Below, piece after piece: positions 16,895 through 23,510 of a DNA stretch of 64,000 nucleotides (the first letter of the stretch is position 1; every line of letters starts with the position of its first letter). The translations under genes and the position numbers were made by a program. The stretch is from assembly GCA_965200095.1 (NCBI GenBank), contig OZ241350.1, forward strand, positions 496,001-560,000. Direction: 5' to 3'. Below the pieces are notes generated by a model, which had not been told where the DNA came from, ran no database searches, and worked only from the letters and a program-made list of their open reading frames with translations. This stretch comes from JANQOH01 sp965200095 (GTDB taxonomy: Bacteria; Pseudomonadota; Alphaproteobacteria; UBA7887).

Positions 16895-17172
16895 CACGCG
16901 ACTCCCTTGCGGTAACGCCGGCCGCGCCGGCCCCGCCGGTGATGGAGAACCGTTACGATATCTCCTGTCTCGTCGCTGACGATAACGGCGTAGCGGTGCA
17001 ACCGGTCGCCCCCTTCGAGAAAGCGCGCAGTGTGTCGGCGGACCCGCAGCGCCCGGCAATTCCCCTCAACGGGGACATCGATGTCCGCGTGCTCCAGGAG
17101 CCGCCTCACATCCTCGAGGGTCGCCCCGCGTTGCCGAATGCGTCGTTCCGCGTGCTTCGAAAATTTCGTCAT
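16894..17172 (-). CDS. DUF4258-family protein (RelE-like fold)
   Basis: A 92-aa protein from ATG 17172 with CGGAGGACGG in front; a longer frame upstream lacks a start signal. The motif FSKHAERRIRQRG at the start is the DUF4258 signature (SxHAxxRxxxRGI). It is followed by LEDVRRLLEHAD and a C-terminal strand pair (RYAVIVSDETGDIVTVLHH). The family has been proposed to be toxin-like RelE-superfamily proteins, but the activity is not settled. It is the first gene of a unit with the 527-aa protein and is preceded by an AT-rich promoter with an inverted repeat. Confidence 0.75.
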   Translation of the reverse strand: MTKFSKHAERRIRQRGATLEDVRRLLEHADIDVPVEGNCRALRVRRHTARFLEGGDRLHRYAVIVSDETGDIVTVLHHRRGRRGRRYRKGVA

Positions 17173-17230
17173 GATCCGTCCTCCGGTTTTGCACTCCGCA
17201 CAGTGTGGCACGGCCAGCGACGCGGCGGAA

Positions 17231-17277
17231 CGACAAAATGGCGAATTATAGAGAAAATTATGTCGGATTTTTTGTCG
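17231..17277 (-). promoter_or_regulatory. Promoter and putative operator of the DUF4258 unit
   Basis: On the minus strand a perfect TATAAT lies at 17250-17245, about 73 bases before the DUF4258 start, in a strikingly AT-rich patch for this genome. It is flanked by an 8-base inverted repeat CGACAAAA (17231-17238) / TTTTGTCG (17270-17277). That arrangement would let a dimeric repressor cover the promoter. No good -35 box is seen at 17 bases. Confidence 0.45.
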
Positions 17278-17654
17278 TATAACAACCCGCCATCCCCCAG
17301 CGCGCCGCTCTGGAGCATTGACGACAGCGGGGATCATTCGGCTGTCCGAGCGCCACGATGGGCCAATTGCAGGCGGTTCGGAGGGCGACGGCGGCGCCAG
17401 AGTCGCTCAAGGGAGCGGCAACCGCTGGCCGTGCAGCGGTTCACCGAAACGCCTTGTGCGAGAGCCGTTCGTGACGGCGGCTCGTCGCGCTGTGGCGTAG
17501 CCGCGCGCCTCCTCGCCACCGGAGAGTCGCGTCCGGGGGAACGGGGGCATGGTGCTATACTCCGACCATGCGCGTTCGCAGGGGCGCCCGCGCGGATGAC
17601 GGGCAAACTCATGACACCGGCGATGAACGAACCGTTCGACACGGGAGAGGGGCG

Positions 17655-18527
17655 ATGGCGACGATGTATCGCGCGCTGCGAACTGCCGCCGCGGGAGCGC
17701 TGTTCCTGCTGGCGGCTTTTGTGGTCCTTCCGGCCACGGCCCAAACGCCCGATGAAGCATTATTCTATGAAGCGTTAGCGGCCGTCAATCGCGGCGATTA
17801 CGCCACGGCCTGGCGTGGGTTTCACCGCCTTGCCAACCGAGGCCATCCCACCTCTCAGCTCAATCTCGGGCTCATGTACCACAATGGCAACGGTGTCCCA
17901 CAAAACTACGTCGAGGCGATGAAGTGGTGGCGACGAGCGGCGAAACAGGGCAATGCCATGGCCCAGACCGGTATCGGGTCCATGTTCTACAATGGCGAGG
18001 GCGTTCCACGAGACTACGTCGAGGCGCTGAAATGGTGGCGGCGAGCGGCGAAACAGGGCGATGCCATGGCCCAGACCGGTATCGGGTACATGTACGCAAA
18101 TGGCGAGGGCGTTCCCCAAGACTACGTCGAAGCGGCGCAGTGGTATCGGCTCGCGGCGGAACAGGGCTTCGCCGCCGCCCAAGGCCGTCTCGGGGTCATG
18201 TACAGCAATGGCAAGGGCGTTCCCCAAGACTACGTCGAGGCGGCGCAGTGGTATCGGCTCGCGGCGGAACAGGGCTTCGCCACAGCCCAGAATAATCTCG
18301 GGGTCCTTTACGAATACGGGCAGGGTGTCCCACAAGATTATGTCCTGGCGCACATGTGGTACAATCTCGCCGTCGCGGGAACTCCAGCGGGGGAAACGGA
18401 CGAGCGAAATCAATTGGAGCGAAACCGGGACGATGTCGCGCGGCTTCTCTCCCGTAACGCGCTCGCCCGTGCGCAGCGGATGGCGCGGGAGTGGCGACCC
18501 GGCGTCGGATCGGAAGGCGTCGAATGA
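17655..18527 (+). CDS. Secreted Sel1-like repeat protein
   Basis: A 290-aa protein from ATG 17655 (GGGAGAGGGG in front). A signal peptide covers about residues 1-29 (ALFLLAAFVVLPATAQ). The mature part is five or six 36-residue Sel1 units with the pattern GxAxAQxxLGxMYxNGxGVPQDYVEAxxWYRLAAEQG (for instance NLGLMYHNGNGVPQNYVEA). Neighbouring units are almost identical at DNA level (around 17896-18290), a sign of recent internal expansion. The C-terminal tail is ordinary. Sel1 proteins are periplasmic or surface adaptors for protein-protein contact. A TATACT box at 17556-17561 may belong to its promoter. The divergent neighbour is the DUF4258 unit. Confidence 0.85.
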   Translation: MATMYRALRTAAAGALFLLAAFVVLPATAQTPDEALFYEALAAVNRGDYATAWRGFHRLANRGHPTSQLNLGLMYHNGNGVPQNYVEAMKWWRRAAKQGNAMAQTGIGSMFYNGEGVPRDYVEALKWWRRAAKQGDAMAQTGIGYMYANGEGVPQDYVEAAQWYRLAAEQGFAAAQGRLGVMYSNGKGVPQDYVEAAQWYRLAAEQGFATAQNNLGVLYEYGQGVPQDYVLAHMWYNLAVAGTPAGETDERNQLERNRDDVARLLSRNALARAQRMAREWRPGVGSEGVE

Positions 18528-18663
18528 GTGCGAACTTCACCGCCATCGGCGGCAACGGCTGCCGCGCAGGTCTTCGCCGTCCTCGTCGAGTGCTGGAACT
18601 GAAGGCGCGGCCGGCTGCGGAAGCAGCAGCGGGTATCGCGAGAGGCTGAGGGTTGCGGCGGTG

Positions 18664-18835
18664 ATGAGGCGGTTGACCGTAGGGACGCGCGGCAGTCCGC
18701 TGTCGCTCGCCCAAGCGACGCTGGTGTAATGGGCGCTCGCAGCCGCGCATCCCGGCGTCGCGACCGGAATCGCGGCCATCCGCACGTCGGGGGATGCGTC
18801 CGCAAACCGGCCGCTCGCCGAAATCGGCGGCAGAG
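18664..18835 (+). pseudogene. hemC: hemC (porphobilinogen deaminase) N-terminal remnant
   Basis: The translation from ATG 18664 reads MRRLTVGTRGSPLSLAQATLV, then a TAA stop at 18727-18729. It continues in the same frame with WALAAAHPGVATG, IAAIRTSGD and PLAEIGG. This matches the HemC start (RIGTRGSPLALAQA, then TxGD, then PLAEIGGKGLF). The gene breaks off right after the GG, where the duplicated barrel-gene fragment begins. It is therefore a truncated pseudogene with an internal stop, and a functional hemC must exist elsewhere. The bases just before it (18530-18640, minus strand) faintly resemble a tsaD start, the common divergent neighbour of hemC, but this is weak. Confidence 0.7.
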
Positions 18836-18837
18836 TG

Positions 18838-18937
18838 TCGGTATTTCGGATCTTCCGACCCGGAGTTCGAGAGGAATGGGGTGAAGACCACCGTCGAGAC
18901 AGGGTTCCATAACGCCCGGTCAGGCTTCCCGACCTGA
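18838..18937 (+). pseudogene. 3' fragment of the outer-membrane barrel gene (cassette copy 2)
   Basis: The reading frame YFGSSDPEFERNGVKTTVE, followed by NARSGF and a stop, repeats the last ~32 residues of the barrel protein at 13758-14378. A short deletion lies before the stop. The following non-coding DNA (gaatcctggg, then ccagtccc, then cgccggctcga) also aligns with that after the intact gene. It has no start or signal peptide and is a relic of a duplication. Confidence 0.85.
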
Positions 18938-19116
18938 ATCCTGGGGAATGGAACCGGCTGTTTCCGCCAGCCAGTCCCAAACACTCCGAACCCGGTCGAG
19001 AAAGGAACCGACGCCGGCTCGATCTCGCACTGCCCGGGAACGGAGCGCGCCGGAACTGCCCGCGGCGGTCGCGGACATCGGGCCGCTTCCGGCGCCCAAC
19101 CGGAGACAGGTTTCGG

Positions 19117-19842
19117 TCACCCCCTTATCTTCCGCGCAACGTCGCGGTAGTCAACCGTCCTGCCCTTGTCGCCAATTTCTTTGATCAACTGAAGCTGCGA
19201 GTCGTCCAACGGCGTCGGCGTTCCCAATTCAACGAAGTAGGGGCGCGCCAAATTCGCGCGCATCTCGACGGGATACGGATCCCCGCCCGCTTCGGCGCAC
19301 TGAGAATACTTAACCACGCACGTCGTCTGACTTGATCCCGGCCGGTTCCCGCAGTTTCCATCCCTGTTCAAGTTTATCATATTGTCCACATATAATTGAT
19401 TCACTTCCGACGGTTCGCACTGTCGCAGGTTGCTGCACACGAGGGCATAGTTTTTTTCCTTTTTCGATCCGTTTTTTCTCTTTGCTCCGGAGGAAACAAT
19501 GATGTTCTTCGGTATGGAGAGTTGTTTCCCACCGTATCCACTTTTATTCGAAACGCGATAAGTTGTCCAAACGATGCATTCGTCGGGATTGCTGTCCTCC
19601 GGTCCCGGATCGCTCCGCATTTTGGAAAACAGAATTTCCGGGTTGCGATTGGCAAGGTGAATCCAAATCGCCGGCCCTATGGGGTCGCCGACTTCCCACC
19701 AGAACGTGTCGGCAAACTCATCCTCGCCAGATTTGCCAGCTTCGCATTCCAGCTTCTTGCGGCGAATTATATTATCCAACGGCTCTCCAGCATGGACGCC
19801 CATCTTCGTCCAGACGAACCTCGAGGGAATTCCCTTGTTCAT
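19117..19842 (-). CDS. Conserved hypothetical protein (copy 2 of a duplicated family)
   Basis: A 241-aa paralogue of the 235-aa protein at 14563-15270, starting at the equivalent ATG 19842 (MNKGIPSRFVWTKM). Conserved blocks: NIIRRKKLECEAGKSG, DTFWWEVGDP, IHLANRNPEILFSK, YGGKQLSIPKN, SQTTCVVKYSQ and a final DYRDVARKIRG. It has an extra Lys-rich insert (GAKRKNGSKKEK). The frame is intact over its whole length although both flanking genes of the copied cassette are broken, which suggests it is kept by selection or is recent. Its codon use is somewhat richer in A/T than neighbouring genes. Function unknown. Confidence 0.7.
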   Translation of the reverse strand: MNKGIPSRFVWTKMGVHAGEPLDNIIRRKKLECEAGKSGEDEFADTFWWEVGDPIGPAIWIHLANRNPEILFSKMRSDPGPEDSNPDECIVWTTYRVSNKSGYGGKQLSIPKNIIVSSGAKRKNGSKKEKNYALVCSNLRQCEPSEVNQLYVDNMINLNRDGNCGNRPGSSQTTCVVKYSQCAEAGGDPYPVEMRANLARPYFVELGTPTPLDDSQLQLIKEIGDKGRTVDYRDVARKIRG

Positions 19843-19878
19843 TTTACCGCACCGTAGGCTATCGAAAACGACCATGGT

Positions 19879-20015
19879 CTATACTGGGCCGTCCGCGTCA
19901 TCGGACCATCCGGCAATCAGGCGCGCGCCATGCTCATCACAGCTCCTCACACTACACGCGAATGTACCGGTCGAGGCGCGCGCTGTCAAGAAGCAGTGCC
20001 TGCTCCCGGCGATTC
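19879..20015 (-). pseudogene. 3' fragment of the 527-aa unknown gene (cassette copy 2)
   Basis: The minus-strand translation ends GARLIAGWSDDADGPV, matching DARLIAEWSDDAGDPE at the C-terminus of the protein at 15311-16894. Further upstream the two DNA copies still align (cggtcgaggcg, ctgtcaagaagcag). Frameshifts interrupt it, and the similarity stops near 20015, where an interspersed repeat begins. Confidence 0.75.
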
Positions 20016-20029
20016 TCTTTATCGGAGCC

Positions 20030-20112
20030 CGGATATGTCGCGCCGGCGTCTCGCCGGCATCCTTGTCATCGCGCGCAAGTCGGCGAGACGCCGGCGCTCC
20101 CAGGAAGGGCAA
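20030..20112. repeat. Interspersed GAGACGCCGGC-type inverted repeat
   Basis: This contains gtctcgccggcatccttg and its near-reverse gtcggcgagacgccggc, closed by gctcccagg. The same words make up the 48-bp perfect inverted repeat at 23307-23428, so the two belong to one dispersed hairpin family. It forms the boundary of the duplicated cassette. Confidence 0.6.
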
Positions 20113-20192
20113 CGAGAATCGCTAGGTCAGCGCGTTGACGGGGGGCGCGGCGGCGCGATAGCGTGATCGACGCCGCACACGGGAGTCCCCGA

Positions 20193-20942
20193 ATGGACGA
20201 TACGCTCACCCTGTCGCAGCGCGCCGACGCCCTCGAAGAGCGGCGGATGCGCGAATTGGGCGACAGCCTCGTCACCAAATCGTTCCTCTACCATCTCGCC
20301 GACGGCGAACGGACGCTGGGCGCCGGCTTCGGGGCGGGACAGCGGCTGCTGATGGGCGAAGACCCGCGCCTGCCGGCGATGCCCGACGCGCCCACGCTGT
20401 TCGACTTCTTCCGCCTCCGCCTCGCCCCGGCGCAGCAACATCTGTTGCAAAGCGCGCGGCTGGCGCGGAACAACGGCCTGCCGGGAAACATGATCCTGGC
20501 CTGCCTGCTGCACGACATCGCGGTCGCCGGCTTCATCCGCTCCGACCACGGCTATTGGGGGGCGCAGCTGGTCGAACCCTATGTCGACGAGGAAGTCAGC
20601 TGGGCCATCCGCGCCCATCAGGCGTTGCGGTTCTTCCCCGACGAGTCGGCCGGTTACGCCGTCCCCGACATGTATGCGCGCATGTTCGGCGCGGACTACC
20701 AACCCGAACCCTACATCGTCGCGGAATACGAAAGGGCGCGCAAACACCGCTGGTACATGTCGGCGCGCATGATCTGCGTCAACGACCTCTATGCGTTCGA
20801 CGACGGTCTGACGGTTGGCCTCGAGGAGTTCGAGGACATCGTGGGCCGCCATTTCCGGCAGCCGCCCGAAGGGCTGGGCAACGACAACACCCCCGCCTCG
20901 CACATGTGGCGCACGCTGCGCCGCCCCTGCAACGCGCTGTAG
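20193..20942 (+). CDS. HD-domain protein (putative phosphohydrolase)
   Basis: A 249-aa protein from ATG 20193 (GGGAG seven bases in front). Helical HD fold: QHLLQSARLARNNG (about 82-95), then the metal-binding HD pair H107-D108 in ACLLHDIAVAGF, and a later H-rich helix AIRAHQALRFFPDE. The other ligands (an upstream H and a downstream D) look present. It resembles HD proteins annotated as peptidase or phosphohydrolase-like in alphaproteobacteria; the substrate is unknown. It stands alone and faces the convergent peptidoglycan-binding gene. Confidence 0.75.
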   Translation: MDDTLTLSQRADALEERRMRELGDSLVTKSFLYHLADGERTLGAGFGAGQRLLMGEDPRLPAMPDAPTLFDFFRLRLAPAQQHLLQSARLARNNGLPGNMILACLLHDIAVAGFIRSDHGYWGAQLVEPYVDEEVSWAIRAHQALRFFPDESAGYAVPDMYARMFGADYQPEPYIVAEYERARKHRWYMSARMICVNDLYAFDDGLTVGLEEFEDIVGRHFRQPPEGLGNDNTPASHMWRTLRRPCNAL

Positions 20943-20963
20943 GGCGGCGTTCCCCGGAGCGCC

Positions 20964-21503
20964 CTAGCGGCGCGCGCGGTCGAGGGCGCTCAGCAGCGCC
21001 CGGTCCGCCGCCCCCGTCGTCGCCAGCCCCTCGCTCTTCTGAAAGCCGCGGATGGCCGCGCGGGTCATCGGCCCCACGACGCCGTCCACGGCGCCCGCAT
21101 AATAGCCGAGCGAGGCGAGGCGGCGCTGGATTTCGCGGACCGTCGCCCCGCCCGCGTCGCGCCGCGGCGCCGCGAATTTGAGGTGGTCGAGCAGTTCCCG
21201 GCTGGCGCGGCCCGTCTGCCGCAAGCCCGCGTCCCGCTGGTAGGCGAGGATGGCGCTCCGGGTGCGCGGGCCCTCGGCGCCGTCGACGACGCCCGGCGAA
21301 TAGCCGCGGGCAATGAGTTCGTTCTGGATGGCGAGCACATAGGCGCGGCCGAGCGCCGGAGACATTTCGTCCGCCGTGGTCTCGTAGTCGTAGGGGCCGG
21401 CGGTGTAGGCGGGCGCGCCCTCTTGCGCCCGCGCCTCGGGCGCCGCCGCCGTCGCGACGACCGCCGCGAGCGCCGCCGCGGCGAGCCGGGCCGGCGCCTT
21501 CAC
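20964..21503 (-). CDS. Periplasmic peptidoglycan-binding domain protein
   Basis: A 179-aa protein, best started at GTG 21503, which overlaps the SDR stop (GTGA). The signal peptide is about residues 1-24 (APARLAAAALAAVVATAAAPEARA). Two PG_binding_1 repeats follow: IQNELIARGYSPGVVDGAEG and IQRRLASLGYYAGAVDGVVGP. Each ends in a helix of the type TRSAILAYQRDAGL. There is no catalytic domain, so it probably acts as a cell-wall anchor or scaffold. Coupling to an SDR gene seems to be an accident of gene packing. Confidence 0.8.
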   Translation of the reverse strand: MKAPARLAAAALAAVVATAAAPEARAQEGAPAYTAGPYDYETTADEMSPALGRAYVLAIQNELIARGYSPGVVDGAEGPRTRSAILAYQRDAGLRQTGRASRELLDHLKFAAPRRDAGGATVREIQRRLASLGYYAGAVDGVVGPMTRAAIRGFQKSEGLATTGAADRALLSALDRARR

Positions 21504-22279
21504 ACCGCGAGCCAACCGCAATCCACGGGCAGCAGAACGCCGGTGACGGCGGAGGCGGCGGGCGAGGCGAGATAGAGGATCGCGCCGGCCATTTCCTCGG
21601 GCCGGGCGAAGCGGCCCATCGGCGTGCGCTCTTCGAGATAGGTCTGTATCTCGGGGTCCTGGCGCAGCGGCAGGGTCAGGTCGGTCTCGGTATAGGTGGG
21701 CGCGATGGCGTTCACGCGAACCCCCCGCCGTCCCCATTCGGCGGCCAGCGAGCGGGTCATGTTGACCAGAGCGCCCTTGGTCGCGTGATAGGGCAGGTTC
21801 GGGTGGTAGCCGCCGCCGGTGACGCCCATGATGGACGCCACGTTGATGATGACGCCGCTTCCCTGCGCGAGCATCGACCGCGCCGCCGCCCGCGAACACA
21901 GGAAGACCGAGGTCTGGTTCACCCGGACGAGATGGTCCCAGGTTTCTTTCGGCATCGATTCCGTGGCGTCGCGCCGCGCGACGCCGGCGTTGTTGACGAG
22001 GATGTCGACTCCGCCGAACGCCTTTTCGATCTCCCCGAATACGCCCGCGACCGCCTCTTCCTCGCCCACGTCGCAAACCCAGGCGCGCGCGTCGGCGCCG
22101 ATATCCGCCGCCGTTTGCGCGGCCGTCTCGCCGTCGATGTCGAGCACGGCGACGCGCGCGCCCGCCTCGGCGAGGGCCTGGCAGGCGACGCGGCCCAGGC
22201 CCTTGCCGCCGCCGGTAACGACGGCGCGCCGCCCGTCGACGCGGAATTGCGCGAGGACGGAGAACCCTTTCGCAGCCAT
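21500..22279 (-). CDS. Short-chain dehydrogenase/reductase (SDR)
   Basis: A 259-aa classical SDR from ATG 22279, with GGGAGGGG in front. Motifs: cofactor loop TGGGKGLG (23-30), D49-type acidic residue after VAVLDI (NAD preference likely), NNAG (about 95), catalytic S in NVASIMG, and YHATK (Y-x-x-x-K). The C-terminus GVLLPVDCGW fits the 3-oxoacyl-ACP-reductase-like or gluconate 5-dehydrogenase-like group. The substrate is not known. It lies between a RraA-like gene and a peptidoglycan-binding gene on the same strand. Confidence 0.87.
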   Translation of the reverse strand: MAAKGFSVLAQFRVDGRRAVVTGGGKGLGRVACQALAEAGARVAVLDIDGETAAQTAADIGADARAWVCDVGEEEAVAGVFGEIEKAFGGVDILVNNAGVARRDATESMPKETWDHLVRVNQTSVFLCSRAAARSMLAQGSGVIINVASIMGVTGGGYHPNLPYHATKGALVNMTRSLAAEWGRRGVRVNAIAPTYTETDLTLPLRQDPEIQTYLEERTPMGRFARPEEMAGAILYLASPAASAVTGVLLPVDCGWLAV

Positions 22280-22296
22280 GGTCCGGGCCCCTCCCG

Positions 22297-22944
22297 TCAG
22301 AACTTGCCGAAAGCGATATAGGCCTGGCGCGGGTCCATCCCGGAGAGGATCGCCCCGCGCACCTTGTTCTCGGCGGCGACCGCCTCCTCGGCGCGCTCCG
22401 CGACGGTTTCCGCATGTTCGCGGGGAACGATCACAACGCCGTCGCGGTCGGCGACGAGATAGTCGCCGGTGGCGATGTCGACATTGCCGATGCGCACGGA
22501 CCCGCCCATCTCGCCGACAAGCCAGCGCCCGGCGATGTCGGCGGGGGTCGCGAACTTGCAGAACACGGGGAAGCCGAGCCGCGCGATGAAATCGACATCG
22601 CGCGCGCCGCCGTCCACCACATAGCCGAGCACGCCGCGGGATTTCAGCGTCTCCGCCGAGAGCTCGCCCATCAGGGCGATAGTGTCGTCATTGGCCTGGC
22701 AGACGACGACGTGGCCGGCCGGCGCTTCCGAAAGGAAGCCGGTCCACGCGCGCAGGGTCTCGTCGCGCGACGCCGCCGGCGCCCGGACCCCGGTCATCGT
22801 CCATACCGGCCCCGCGAGGACGGGCCCCGGAACCAGGGCCCGGATGGCGGGCGGCAACGCCCGGTCCGGCAGTCCGAGGTCGCTCAGCGTGTCGTAGACC
22901 ACGCCGGTATAGAGTTTGCCGAAGCGTTCGGCGAGCGCGCTCAT
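22297..22944 (-). CDS. RraA-like / 4-hydroxy-4-methyl-2-oxoglutarate aldolase family protein
   Basis: A 215-aa protein from ATG 22944 with GGAAGGAGA in front. Conserved blocks: GVVYDTLSDLGLPD, LAGPVWTM, RGVLGYVVDGGARDVDF (the substrate loop with the G-G-x-R-D motif) and DRDGVVIVP. Proteins with this R-D pair and the D-x-D-G-V-V-x-V-P end usually are metal-dependent HMG/CHA aldolases or oxaloacetate decarboxylases rather than RNase E inhibitors. The neighbouring SDR could act on a related hydroxy/keto acid. Confidence 0.83.
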   Translation of the reverse strand: MSALAERFGKLYTGVVYDTLSDLGLPDRALPPAIRALVPGPVLAGPVWTMTGVRAPAASRDETLRAWTGFLSEAPAGHVVVCQANDDTIALMGELSAETLKSRGVLGYVVDGGARDVDFIARLGFPVFCKFATPADIAGRWLVGEMGGSVRIGNVDIATGDYLVADRDGVVIVPREHAETVAERAEEAVAAENKVRGAILSGMDPRQAYIAFGKF

Positions 22945-23053
22945 GCGTCGTCTCCTTCCTGCGGGGCGGGCCCGGGGCGGCGCAGGCGGGCGGCCGCGGC
23001 GCGGGCGAAGAGGATTGCCCGCCGCCGCCGCTCCGCCGCCATACGGCCTTGCC

Positions 23054-23182
23054 TCAGGTCAGGAAGATGGCCATCAGCCCCAGCGTCGCGAGGATAACGG
23101 CGGTCGTGCAGGCCGTCAGTTTGACGAACCGGTCCCACACCGTCCGGCGCTCGTCGAGAAATTCGTCCGGATCGTAGCTCAT
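23054..23182 (-). CDS. aa3-type cytochrome c oxidase subunit IV (small membrane subunit)
   Basis: A 42-aa protein too short for usual gene finders: MSYDPDEFLDERRTVW, then DRFVKLTACTTAVILATLG and LMAIFLT. ATG 23182 is preceded by GGGGAGAGG at a good distance. The pattern is a short soluble head, WxxFxKL, then one membrane helix ending MAIFL. It is that of the alphaproteobacterial COX subunit IV (the COX4_pro_2 type). The main oxidase genes are not in the window. It stands alone between RraA-like and guaA genes. Confidence 0.72.
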   Translation of the reverse strand: MSYDPDEFLDERRTVWDRFVKLTACTTAVILATLGLMAIFLT

Positions 23183-23306
23183 GCAGCCTCTCCCCCTGGC
23201 GCCGGCGTCGCGCCGAAACCGGGGCGGAGCCTAGCCCGGCGCGCGCCCCCGGACAAGGCCCGGAATTCCCGGACAGCAATTCTCATTTTGGCGATGGACG
23301 TTGATT

Positions 23307-23428
23307 CCTGGGAGCGAGCCTGCCCTCGCGGATGCGGGGGGCGTCTCGCCGGCATCTTGCTTTCGCGCGCTTCGCGCGCGTGCCGGCGAGACGCCCCCCG
23401 CATCCGCGAGGGCAGGCTCGCTCCCAGG
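23307..23428. repeat. Perfect 48-bp inverted repeat (giant hairpin)
   Basis: Arms 23307-23354 and 23381-23428 are exact reverse complements over 48 bases and enclose 26 bases that themselves contain gcgcgcttcgcgcgc. It lies between the small oxidase subunit and the 3' end of guaA, about 80 bases beyond the guaA stop. It may stop transcription from guaA, but its words (gagacgcc, ggcgtctcgccggca, gctcccagg) recur at 20030-20112, so it is a dispersed element. Confidence 0.85.
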
Positions 23429-23510
23429 GGCGTCCGCGACGGATCCGCCGCACCGCTCCAGGCCAAAAAGAGAATCGCCGATTCCCGGAACCGCGCCCGC
23501 TCCGACCCGC

